From Bacillota bacterium (lineage in GTDB: Bacteria > Bacillota_I > Bacilli_A > ML615J-28 > CAG-698), in the NCBI GenBank assembly GCA_023410025.1, contig JAEYQM010000070.1, positions 1 to 53,722 on the forward strand: DNA of 53,722 nt. The letters run 5' to 3'. Position numbers and translations under genes: made by a program. The notes beneath the pieces are model-generated. The model made no database searches. It was not told the origin of the DNA and saw only the letters and a list, made by a program, of their open reading frames with translations. The first letter of the stretch is position 1; each line of letters opens with the position of its first letter. Positions 17,179 to 25,106 of the stretch are shown here, piece after piece.

Positions 17179-19506
17179 TTATTCAACTGATTTCATTGCA
17201 TCAACCATATTTAAGCGTTTTATTTTAAAATATAATAGAATATTTACTAAAACTGTAAATACAATAGTTAGAGCAATTCCTAATAAAAACGAATAAATAT
17301 TAAAGTCTCGAATGAAATAAATATTATTTGATTTAATTATTCTTAATATATATTCTTCAAAATATTTACCAATTACAATTCCTAAAATAATTCCAAAAAA
17401 TGTACATATATAGTTTTCTCTATTTATGTAATTATTAACCTCTAAATTAGTAAACCCCATTACTTTAAAAGTACATAATTCTTTTGCTCTTTCTGTAATA
17501 TTGATATTACTTAAATTATATAACACGACAATACCTAATATTGCTGATGAAAAAATCATTATGGCAACTATAAAACTCATATTACTTAAACTATTACTAA
17601 TTACCTTAGAATTATCTTCTCTTATATTTAACAACATTACATCATCATCATTTAATAATTGATCTTTTGTATCTTTTAGATAATTAGTGTTAAATAAAGC
17701 CATGTTTAGATTTATATCTCCAAATAATACTTCATAGTTATCCTTAGAAATATAAATATAATTATAAATATAATTCTCAGTAATTTTTGTTATTTTTATT
17801 TTATAATCTTTATTTTGGTTGTCAATGACAGTAATTTCTTCACCTATATTTAAGTCTAGTTTTTTAGCTACTCCCTCACTTATAATAATATCATCTCTAT
17901 TTAATACATAATTAGTTTTTGTTTTACTGTTTCTTAATTTGATAAATGGATCAATTTCTCCATCAAAAACAATCATATTAATGTCTGTATCATCACCCTC
18001 AATTTTAACAAGAAACTGATTAACCCTAATATAATCAAGTTCTAAATTATCTAATTTTTTTAGACTTTCTTCATCTTTAAAAACAACCAAACCGTCATAA
18101 ATTGATAGTTCTTCTTGTTTGTCATTTAATTTATTTATTGAACTATTAATCCCTAGACATGTAAGCATTAATCCACTACAACCAGCAATACCTAAAATAG
18201 TAATTAAAGTTCTTCGTTTAAATCTAAATAAATTACGTAAAGTCATCTTCCAATTAAAACTAAATCTATTCCAAAGTAAACCAAAGTACTCTAGAAGAAT
18301 TTTATTTCCTGATTTCATGTTTTTTGGACGAAGAAGATTTGCTGGAGGTTCTTTTAACAGTTTTAATAAAGAAAATGTTGTTGATAATGTTGTACAAAAA
18401 GTAGCTACTCCAATTGCTATTAATAAATAATCCCATTTAAATACTAAAATAATATTTGGGATTATATAAGTCATTTTATAGGCATTAAAGATAATTGGTG
18501 GAAGGATTAGAGTTGCTGAAATAACCCCTATTATCGTTCCACAGATAGTTGGAACCATAGCATATACAAAGTATTTTAACCAAATATCTTTTTTGCTATA
18601 ACCTAAAGAAAATAATGTTCCTATTTCAATCCTTTGTTCATCAACCATTCTCATAATAGTAGTAAGTGATACTAAAAGGGCAATAAACGCAAAAAATATA
18701 GGTATTACTGTTGATACAATATCTACTTTTAAGGCATCATCATAAAATGATTTATAACCTTGAATATCAAATCTTGTAAAGATATATGATGATGGTTCAT
18801 TTATATTACTTATTTTATCTTTTAAACTATTAATATGGTTTTTATATTCATCACTGTATGGATTATGTTTATCTTTTACAGTAAGATAAATATCAGTATA
18901 ACCAGGGACCAATATATTGCTTTCTAATACAGCAACAAATAGATTTGAACTTCTTGGGTCATTATTTATATTTCTATTATTTGTAATATATAAGGGACTT
19001 CTAACAATTCCAACAACAGTAAAAGTTTTATTTTTTAAATAATCTGTTTTTAAAGTAATTTCTTCACCAATGTTATAAACGATGTCACTATTATTATTAG
19101 ATTCTATTACAATTTCATTATCTTCAGTTGGAAATCTTCCCTTTACTAAATCTAGTTTATTAATCTTAGCATCAGGATTATAAGTAGTTACTAATACATT
19201 ATCTAATTCATTTTTAATATTTAAAACTTTGGCAATAAACTCATTTTTTAGTTCAATATCTTCTACCTCATCTATTCTATATTTTTCAATATCACCTTCC
19301 ATAAATAGAGTAGAAGCTTTTATATTAAAATCCATTAAATTGCTTTCTTCATAATAGGTTTCAACAGATTTTACCATGTTTGGACTTGTTGCTTTAAGAC
19401 CTGCAAAGAATCCTGATCCTAGTGCAATAATCAAAAATATTGAGATAAAGCGACTTTTACTTTTTATAACTTCTCTTAATATATTTAATGATAATTTCTT
19501 TTTCAT
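17179..19506 (-). CDS. ABC transporter permease, FtsX/MacB type
   Basis: 775-aa membrane protein. One transmembrane helix at ~20-42, a large extracellular MacB-like region (~43-260), a three-helix FtsX domain at ~265-390, then a second helix near 430, another extracytoplasmic domain (~460-625) and a second FtsX domain (~630-770) ending NMVDAMKSVE. This duplicated architecture is typical of permeases acting with LolD/MacB-type ATPases in lipoprotein, peptide or lipid extrusion. I use the ATG at 19506; the ATPase stop codon lies just before it, with three bases between. The substrate cannot be told from sequence. Confidence 0.88.
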   Translation of the reverse strand: MKKKLSLNILREVIKSKSRFISIFLIIALGSGFFAGLKATSPNMVKSVETYYEESNLMDFNIKASTLFMEGDIEKYRIDEVEDIELKNEFIAKVLNIKNELDNVLVTTYNPDAKINKLDLVKGRFPTEDNEIVIESNNNSDIVYNIGEEITLKTDYLKNKTFTVVGIVRSPLYITNNRNINNDPRSSNLFVAVLESNILVPGYTDIYLTVKDKHNPYSDEYKNHINSLKDKISNINEPSSYIFTRFDIQGYKSFYDDALKVDIVSTVIPIFFAFIALLVSLTTIMRMVDEQRIEIGTLFSLGYSKKDIWLKYFVYAMVPTICGTIIGVISATLILPPIIFNAYKMTYIIPNIILVFKWDYLLIAIGVATFCTTLSTTFSLLKLLKEPPANLLRPKNMKSGNKILLEYFGLLWNRFSFNWKMTLRNLFRFKRRTLITILGIAGCSGLMLTCLGINSSINKLNDKQEELSIYDGLVVFKDEESLKKLDNLELDYIRVNQFLVKIEGDDTDINMIVFDGEIDPFIKLRNSKTKTNYVLNRDDIIISEGVAKKLDLNIGEEITVIDNQNKDYKIKITKITENYIYNYIYISKDNYEVLFGDINLNMALFNTNYLKDTKDQLLNDDDVMLLNIREDNSKVISNSLSNMSFIVAIMIFSSAILGIVVLYNLSNINITERAKELCTFKVMGFTNLEVNNYINRENYICTFFGIILGIVIGKYFEEYILRIIKSNNIYFIRDFNIYSFLLGIALTIVFTVLVNILLYFKIKRLNMVDAMKSVE

Positions 19507-19508
19507 AA

Positions 19509-20210
19509 TTACCACTCAATATCTTCAACTTTTGAAGGATTTTGATTGTATGTAAACTCGCTAATTTTCGCGTCCTTCATTTTAATAACTAAATTAGCAA
19601 TAGGTGTAATTGCTTGGTTATGAGTAACAATAATTACAGTCATATTGTTTTTTATAGATGTTTCTTGAAGAAGTTTTAAAATGTTTTTTCCAGTTTCATA
19701 ATCTAAGGCTCCTGTTGGTTCATCACAAAGTAAAAGTTTTGGTTTTTTAGCAAGCGCCCTTGCTATTGCAACTCTTTGTTGTTCGCCACCAGAAAGTTGA
19801 GATGGAAAATTATTAGCTTTATCGCTTAATCCAACTTCAGAAAGTAACTTTTTACTATCTAAATTACTTTTTGAAACTTCTATTGCTAGTTCAATATTTT
19901 CTTTTGCTGTCAGGGAAGCAATAAGATTATAAAACTGAAATATAAAACCACAATCATTTCTTCTATATTTTGTAAGATCTTTAATATTTAGTTTTGAAAT
20001 ATCAACTTTATCTATTATTACTTCTCCACTAGTAGGATAATCCATTCCCCCTAGAATATTAAGTAGTGTAGTTTTTCCTGCACCACTTGCACCAACAATA
20101 ACAACAAATTCACCCTTTTTAATTTCAAAGCTAATATCGTTATTAGCAATAAATTTAAATTTTGTGCCATATTCTTTAAAGACATTTTTCAAAACAATAT
20201 AATTTTCCAT
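19509..20210 (-). CDS. ABC transporter ATP-binding protein, LolD/MacB-like
   Basis: ATPase partner of the FtsX-type permease (233 aa). Walker A GASGAGKTT (41-49), Q-loop FIFQFYNLI, signature LSGGEQQRVAIARAL, Walker B LLLCDEPTGALD and H-loop IVTHN are all intact. GTLxxDEPTGALD-type Walker B is typical of the MacB/LolD/BceA branch. It is preceded by AGGGGG and directly followed by the permease, so the two form an operon. No sensor kinase or response regulator is adjacent, so a Bce-type peptide-resistance module is not supported. Confidence 0.93.
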   Translation of the reverse strand: MENYIVLKNVFKEYGTKFKFIANNDISFEIKKGEFVVIVGASGAGKTTLLNILGGMDYPTSGEVIIDKVDISKLNIKDLTKYRRNDCGFIFQFYNLIASLTAKENIELAIEVSKSNLDSKKLLSEVGLSDKANNFPSQLSGGEQQRVAIARALAKKPKLLLCDEPTGALDYETGKNILKLLQETSIKNNMTVIIVTHNQAITPIANLVIKMKDAKISEFTYNQNPSKVEDIEW

Positions 20211-20391
20211 GTATCCCCCTTATTTAATTATATATAAGTAGTTAGTCAAAGTGGAATTAATTATAAGATATTAATTAATTTAAAATTAATTGGTTATATG
20301 TTAAGTGAATAAGATATTAAACTACTTTTCTTCTATAATTATATTATAATTTTAAAATAATTAACTTTAAAATATCTTAAATTTTAGTAAA

Positions 20392-20418
20392 TTAAAAGGG
20401 CACAAAGTGCCCTTTTAA
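20392..20418 (-). terminator. Terminator of the Hsp20 gene
   Basis: Stem aaaagggcac / gtgccctttt with a 3-base loop, directly after the stop codon at 20420. Confidence 0.92.
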
Positions 20419-20419
20419 T

Positions 20420-20842
20420 TTATTCTATTTTAATATATTTTTTTTCTACTTCAACTTGTTCTTTTTTTGGAACATTAATACTTAAGATACCATTCTTGTA
20501 TTGTGCTTGAATATTTTCTGGATCAATATCTTCAAAATAGAAACTTCTGCTTTTTGAACCAAAACTTCTTTCGCGTCTTAAGTAGTTATTATCTTTTGTT
20601 TCTTTTTCTTCTTTCTTTTCTACTAATACTGTTAGATAGTCATCATCATAAGAAATCTTAATATCTTCTTTTTCAAATCCAGGTATATCCATTTCTAATA
20701 AATAGTTTTTATCTTCTTCTTTAATATCTGTTTTCATAAAATTATCATTTGAAATAATTCTTGGGAGGTTAAAGAAATCACCAAAGAAGATATCACTAAG
20801 ACTCCTTAAATCATTATTGTTATTTTTTTTGATATAGAACAT
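20420..20842 (-). CDS. Small heat-shock protein Hsp20
   Basis: ATP-independent holdase chaperone (140 aa). The alpha-crystallin domain spans ~38-130: LLEMDIPGFEKEDIKISYDDDYLTV, RRERSFGSKSRSFYF and the conserved strand A.YKNGILSINVPK. The short C-terminus KYIKIE contains the I-x-I motif that docks neighbouring subunits. AAGGGGTG precedes the ATG. The gene stands alone, with a consensus promoter flanked by two CIRCE operators, so HrcA repression and heat induction are expected. Confidence 0.96.
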   Translation of the reverse strand: MFYIKKNNNNDLRSLSDIFFGDFFNLPRIISNDNFMKTDIKEEDKNYLLEMDIPGFEKEDIKISYDDDYLTVLVEKKEEKETKDNNYLRRERSFGSKSRSFYFEDIDPENIQAQYKNGILSINVPKKEQVEVEKKYIKIE

Positions 20843-20872
20843 AATCTTACACCCCTTCTTTAATTTTCTGTT

Positions 20873-20899
20873 CTAGCACTCTATATTCCCTAGTGCCAA
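20873..20899 (-). promoter_or_regulatory. CIRCE operator, proximal copy
   Basis: ctagcactc-N9-tagtgccaa against the HrcA consensus TTAGCACTC-N9-GAGTGCTAA: 8/9 and 7/9 matches with exact N9 spacing. Lies just downstream of the -10 box. Confidence 0.88.
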
Positions 20900-20903
20900 T
20901 TAT

Positions 20904-20931
20904 ATTATACCATTATTTTTGGCACTGTCAA
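20904..20931 (-). promoter_or_regulatory. Promoter of the Hsp20 gene
   Basis: Consensus TTGACA and TATAAT on the minus strand with a 16-base spacer, boxed in by the two CIRCE elements. Confidence 0.9.
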
Positions 20932-20945
20932 TAGTTTAGTGCTAA
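20919..20945 (-). promoter_or_regulatory. CIRCE operator, distal copy
   Basis: ttggcactg-N9-tagtgctaa: 7/9 and 8/9 matches to the CIRCE halves with exact N9 spacing. It overlaps the -35 box. Confidence 0.88.
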
Positions 20946-21003
20946 TTTTTTTATTTTTTTTTACATTTATATAATATTCTAACTTTTAAAAAATGTTACT
21001 AAA

Positions 21004-21032
21004 ATAAAAAAAGCATTGACTTTCGTCAATGC
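21004..21032 (-). terminator. Terminator after the flavodiiron gene
   Basis: Stem agcattgac / gtcaatgct, loop tttc, with a seven-base T-run on the minus strand. Confidence 0.92.
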
Positions 21033-21046
21033 TAATTAATTTTTTA

Positions 21047-22213
21047 TTATTTTAATGCTTCAATAATAAGATTTTCTATGTTCTTTAGATCTTCTTGTTT
21101 TGGAGTGTAATATTGTCTAATAGGTGGTAATAGTGGTTCAAGTTTCATACCTTTAAGTTCATTTTCAACTTGCTCGATACTTTGACCTCCCCAACCATAA
21201 CTACCAAAGGCAACATATTTTAAATTCACTGGTGCTAATCCACGCATATAGCATAAGAAACCAGCAATTGTTGGTAACATATTATTGTTTAATGTTGAAG
21301 AGCCAATAGCAATATATTTACTATCCATGATTTCTGTAATTAAGTTAGAATTTGGAGTATCTTCAACATTTGTTAAGAATACTTCAATACCGGCATTACG
21401 GAAAGCTTCAGTAATTGTATATGCAAGAGTTTTTGTGTTACCCCACATAGAATCATAAATTACTACTGCTTTTTCTTTTTTTCTTGAATTTACTAAATCA
21501 TCATATAATTTTAATATTGCATCAACATGTCCACGCCAAATAACTCCATGGCTATTAGCGATCATTTCAACATCCAATCCCTTTACAACCTCAGTAATTT
21601 TATTAGCTTGTTTTGTATAAGGTAAAACAATATTAGCATAATATTGTTTTGCTTCTTCTAAAGCAATTGCTAAATCAACTTCATCATCGAAGCGTTTAGA
21701 TGTCGCGTAATGTTGACCAAAAATATCATTACTAAATAATATTTTTTCTTCAGGACAATAAGTCACCATATTATCTGGCCAGTGTACCATAGGTGCTAAA
21801 CTAAATTGTAAAGTTCTTTTACCTATGTTTATACTATCTCCAGTCTTAACAGGAATTACTTCCATTTCACCATATTGAGCATTAAGTATTTTAGCGCCAG
21901 CACCACCAGCTGCATATACTTTTGCATTAGGCGCAAGCTTTAATAAAGCTGGTAAGCTACCGCTATGATCAGGTTCACCATGATTTGAAATAATAACATC
22001 AATTTTACTTGGATCAATTACAGAACTAATTCTTGAAATAATTTCATCAGTAAAACCAACCTTAACATTATCAATCAAAGTTACCTTTTCATCAATTATT
22101 AGGTAGGCATTGTAGGTACTCCCTCTTTGTGTAGTGTACCCATGGAAACTTCTTAGTCCCCAGTCAATTGCACCAACCCAATATATGTCTTTTTTAATTT
22201 CAGTTGCAATCAT
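21047..22213 (-). CDS. Flavodiiron protein (A-type flavoprotein), O2/NO reductase
   Basis: Reduces O2 to water and/or NO to N2O at a non-haem diiron site. Residues 1-245 are the metallo-beta-lactamase-like domain with HGEPDHSG (HxExDH), a His in PMVHWPDNMV, Asp in FSNDIFGQH and the last His in NSHGVIWRG. Residues ~250-388 are a flavodoxin domain (VVIYDSMWGNTKTLA binds the FMN phosphate). At 388 aa it is the class A form with no fused rubredoxin; a separate rubredoxin gene is directly upstream, so the electron chain is rubredoxin to flavodiiron. Part of the three-gene operon 22790 to 21047. Confidence 0.95.
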   Translation of the reverse strand: MIATEIKKDIYWVGAIDWGLRSFHGYTTQRGSTYNAYLIIDEKVTLIDNVKVGFTDEIISRISSVIDPSKIDVIISNHGEPDHSGSLPALLKLAPNAKVYAAGGAGAKILNAQYGEMEVIPVKTGDSINIGKRTLQFSLAPMVHWPDNMVTYCPEEKILFSNDIFGQHYATSKRFDDEVDLAIALEEAKQYYANIVLPYTKQANKITEVVKGLDVEMIANSHGVIWRGHVDAILKLYDDLVNSRKKEKAVVIYDSMWGNTKTLAYTITEAFRNAGIEVFLTNVEDTPNSNLITEIMDSKYIAIGSSTLNNNMLPTIAGFLCYMRGLAPVNLKYVAFGSYGWGGQSIEQVENELKGMKLEPLLPPIRQYYTPKQEDLKNIENLIIEALK

Positions 22214-22227
22214 TAATTAACTCCTTA

Positions 22228-22386
22228 CTACATTTTGCTGAATTCTTCTTTGCCAAGACCACAATCAGGGCAAACCCAATCTTCAGGTAGGTCTTCGAAT
22301 GCTGTACCTGGAGCTATATTTTGTGTTGGGTCTCCATCTGCTGGGTCATAAACATAACCGCATACGTCGCATACATATTTTTCCAT
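22228..22386 (-). CDS. Rubredoxin
   Basis: A 52-aa one-iron electron carrier. CDVCGYVYDP and CPDCGLGKEEF give the two CxxC-type iron loops, with the conserved aromatic core (Tyr4, Tyr11, Tyr13, Trp37). AGGAGGATATAAG precedes the ATG at 22386. It lies 14 bases upstream of the flavodiiron gene, its probable electron acceptor. The final residues FSKM end at TAG. Confidence 0.96.
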   Translation of the reverse strand: MEKYVCDVCGYVYDPADGDPTQNIAPGTAFEDLPEDWVCPDCGLGKEEFSKM

Positions 22387-22433
22387 CTTATATCCTCCTC
22401 TTAAAAATTTTTATATAGTTTCAAGATTAATTT

Positions 22434-22790
22434 TTATAATTTAGATAATTCATCTAAAAATACATTTACATCATCTTGTGAACCATCAAACTCAAATTTT
22501 GATAAGATTTTCACATTATACATTTCACTTATTACATCAGCAGATAGACAATATGCTTCCCCGTAACCAGTGTCACCACTAGCAGCAACTGCAACTATTT
22601 TATCGCCATTACTTTGAAGGAAATCCATTACTTCTTCAGGAACTTCTCCGTATCCATCTGTGTAAGTAACTAGAACAAATGGTTCATTCACGGTTTCTGA
22701 TCCATTTTCAATTTGAAGCGTATCCTTCACACCCAATTTATCAACAAACGCTTGAACATTGCCTGTTCTTGATGCATAAACTATTTTCAT
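22434..22790 (-). CDS. nrdI: NrdI-family flavodoxin
   Basis: 118-aa FMN protein: YASRTGNVQAFVDKL binds the phosphate, LVTYTDGYGEVPEEVMDFL, and VAASGDTGYGEAYCLSADVIS correspond to the NrdI flavin loops. NrdI normally oxidises the dimanganese site of NrdF, and its gene usually sits with nrdE and nrdF. None is in this window; here it heads an operon with rubredoxin and a flavodiiron protein. The GDTGYG loop differs from the usual GNRNWG type, so it may have shifted to a plain electron-transfer role. AGGAGG precedes the ATG. Confidence 0.82.
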   Translation of the reverse strand: MKIVYASRTGNVQAFVDKLGVKDTLQIENGSETVNEPFVLVTYTDGYGEVPEEVMDFLQSNGDKIVAVAASGDTGYGEAYCLSADVISEMYNVKILSKFEFDGSQDDVNVFLDELSKL

Positions 22791-22818
22791 AAAATAACCT
22801 CCTAAAAGTTACTTTATT

Positions 22819-22847
22819 ATTCTACCACGTTTTTGCTATTTTCTCAA
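22819..22847 (-). promoter_or_regulatory. Promoter of the nrdI-rubredoxin-flavodiiron operon
   Basis: TTGAGA, 17-base spacer, TAGAAT with TGG before it (extended -10), about 30 bases upstream of the start. Confidence 0.8.
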
Positions 22848-22864
22848 CAAATTTACTACTTTTT

Positions 22865-24955
22865 TTAGAAGATACTAATTGATAAGAATATAGCAACTAA
22901 TAGTGATGCAACCAAACTTACAACAGTTATTTGCGTGTTTATACTTGGTCCAGCAGTATCTTTAAATGGGTCACCAACTGTATCTCCAACTACGGCTGAC
23001 TTATGAGCTTCACTACCTTTTCCACCATTATTTCCTGATTCAATATATTTCTTTCCATTGTCCCATAATCCACCACTATTACTCATAAATAATGCAAGTA
23101 GTAAACCAGAAACGATATTACCTACCAAGTATCCACCAACAGCTTTAACTCCAGCAACTAATCCAACTACTATAGTCGTTATAATTGCAAATAATCCTGC
23201 AGGAATTAATTCTCTAAGTGATCCATGAGTTGCAATTTCAATACATTTTTCGTATTCAGGTACAACTCCTTCTTTACCTTCAATTAATCCTGGAATTTCT
23301 TTAAATTGTCTATGAATTTCATTTACCATTCTTTGAGCATTCTTATCAACACCTAGCATTAATAAGGCGCTAAATACAGCAGGAACTGCAGCTCCTACTA
23401 ATATACCAAAGAATACTGTAGGATCCATTAAATCAAATCCAACAATCTTTTCCATTTGTAAACCTAATTCATCAATAGCAACATTAACCTCAGTAATAAA
23501 TGCTCCTAGTAAAGAAATTACTGTAAGACCAGCTGCACCAATTGCAAATCCTTTTGTAACGGCTTTAACTGTATTACCAGCCGAGTCAAGTGTATCACAC
23601 ACCTCAAGAACTTCTTCTCCTAAATTACCCATTTCTGCAAGTCCTCTAGCATTGTCAACTATTGGGCCATATGCATCATTACTAATAATCATACCAACAA
23701 TACTTAACATACCAACAGCAGCCATAGCAATACCAAACATTGCATATCCCTCACCTAATGGTTCAGTTAATTTATAGGCAACAAGTGATGAAATACCAAT
23801 TCCAATCATAGCTGGAAGTGTACTTAAGAATCCATAACTTACTCCTGAAAGAATTGTAAATGCTGGACCAGATTCACTTGCTTTTGCAACCCTGTGAACA
23901 GGTTTACGTCTATCATCTGTGAAGTAATCACTAGAAATACCAATAATAACACCAACAACTAAACCAACCATTGCTGCTCCCCAAATTCTCCATGATAAAT
24001 CAAATATCACAGTTGCAACAGCGGTTAATGCTGCATATATACCTGTAGTTACATAAGTACTAAAGTTAAGTGCAGAAGTTGGCCCACCCTTTTTACCCAT
24101 TCTCGCAAGACTAACACCAATGATTGATGCAATTAGTCCTAATAGAGAATACATAAATACCATAACAACATTATTTCCATTGTTTAAATTACTATCTAAA
24201 CTAACAGCCATTACAAGAGCTGCAGCCATAGATGCGACATTTGAGTCAAATAAGTCAGCACCCATACCAGCAACGTCACCAACATTATCACCGACATTAT
24301 CGGCAATTACAGCTGGATTTCTTGGATCATCTTCAGGAATTCCAAGTTCAACCTTACCAACTAAGTCAGCTGAAATATCAGCAGTCTTTGTAAATATACC
24401 TCCACCCGCTTTAGCAAATAAAGCTAGTGATGAAGCTCCAAAACTAAATCCTAATAAAGCTGTTCCATTTCCCTCTGTGATTAAGAAGAATAATGCAACA
24501 CCAATTAGACTTGAACCAACAACGGCCATACCCATTACGGCACCGCCACGGAATCCACATAAGAAACTTGGCTTTATTCCTTTTTTTGCTGCTTCTGCTG
24601 TTTTGATATTAGCTATAGTTGCAACATGAATTCCAATCTTACCTGCTAAGGCACTGAAACATGTTCCAGCTACATATGCTAACGCCATAGTAATGTTATC
24701 AAGAATATCACCTTTCCAAATTCCATGTGGGAGAAAAATGAAAATTAATAAAGTAATTACACCAGCAAATTTTGCTAGAACAATGTATTCTTTTCTCAAG
24801 AATACTGATGCACCCTTACGAATGTATCCACCAACCTCTTTAATTTTCTCGTTTTCGGAAGGTTGCTTCTTTACCCAAGTGTAAAGTAAATAAGCAACAA
24901 TAAAAGCAATTAAAGCAACCACAATACATGCAATAATAACAATTGTCCTTTCCAT
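22865..24955 (-). CDS. hppA: Membrane-bound proton-translocating pyrophosphatase
   Basis: Ion-pumping pyrophosphatase, ~696 aa with about 16 transmembrane helices. Pyrophosphate and Mg ligands are intact: GGIFTKTADISADLVGKVE, EDDPRNPAVIADNVGDNVGD, DAYGPIVDNARGLAEM, GDTVGDPFKDTAGPS. The segment GNTVKAVTKGFAIG has Lys where K+-dependent enzymes have Ala, a known marker of K+-independent pumps, which are H+-translocating; this is a prediction from that residue. Start: ATG at 24955, nine bases after AAGGAG; upstream in-frame TTG (24976) precedes the ribosome binding site. Monocistronic. Confidence 0.96.
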   Translation of the reverse strand: MERTIVIIACIVVALIAFIVAYLLYTWVKKQPSENEKIKEVGGYIRKGASVFLRKEYIVLAKFAGVITLLIFIFLPHGIWKGDILDNITMALAYVAGTCFSALAGKIGIHVATIANIKTAEAAKKGIKPSFLCGFRGGAVMGMAVVGSSLIGVALFFLITEGNGTALLGFSFGASSLALFAKAGGGIFTKTADISADLVGKVELGIPEDDPRNPAVIADNVGDNVGDVAGMGADLFDSNVASMAAALVMAVSLDSNLNNGNNVVMVFMYSLLGLIASIIGVSLARMGKKGGPTSALNFSTYVTTGIYAALTAVATVIFDLSWRIWGAAMVGLVVGVIIGISSDYFTDDRRKPVHRVAKASESGPAFTILSGVSYGFLSTLPAMIGIGISSLVAYKLTEPLGEGYAMFGIAMAAVGMLSIVGMIISNDAYGPIVDNARGLAEMGNLGEEVLEVCDTLDSAGNTVKAVTKGFAIGAAGLTVISLLGAFITEVNVAIDELGLQMEKIVGFDLMDPTVFFGILVGAAVPAVFSALLMLGVDKNAQRMVNEIHRQFKEIPGLIEGKEGVVPEYEKCIEIATHGSLRELIPAGLFAIITTIVVGLVAGVKAVGGYLVGNIVSGLLLALFMSNSGGLWDNGKKYIESGNNGGKGSEAHKSAVVGDTVGDPFKDTAGPSINTQITVVSLVASLLVAIFLSISIF

Positions 24956-24993
24956 TAAACTCATCTCCTTTTTCAATATGAAAAGTCACTTTA

Positions 24994-25022
24994 ATTATAT
25001 CACAAACGTTTACATTATTCAA
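24994..25022 (-). promoter_or_regulatory. Promoter of hppA
   Basis: TTGAAT, 17-base spacer, TATAAT with TGA directly before it (extended -10). Confidence 0.8.
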
Positions 25023-25061
25023 TACACTAAAGATAATGAATTATATAATATTTTGTAATAA

Positions 25062-25094
25062 AAAACAGTTCAAGTGAAATTTTTGAACTGTTTT
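25062..25094 (-). terminator. Terminator after the InlB/GHL10 lipoprotein gene
   Basis: Stem aaaacagttcaa / ttgaactgtttt. The 12-base arms are the same as in the gap terminator at 3234-3266. Confidence 0.85.
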
Positions 25095-25106
25095 AAAATA
25101 TACTAT

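Noticed and set aside
24120..24629. 169-codon plus-strand frame opposite hppA
   Set aside because: Antisense shadow of a strongly conserved gene; composition is the mirror of its Ala/Gly-rich helices.
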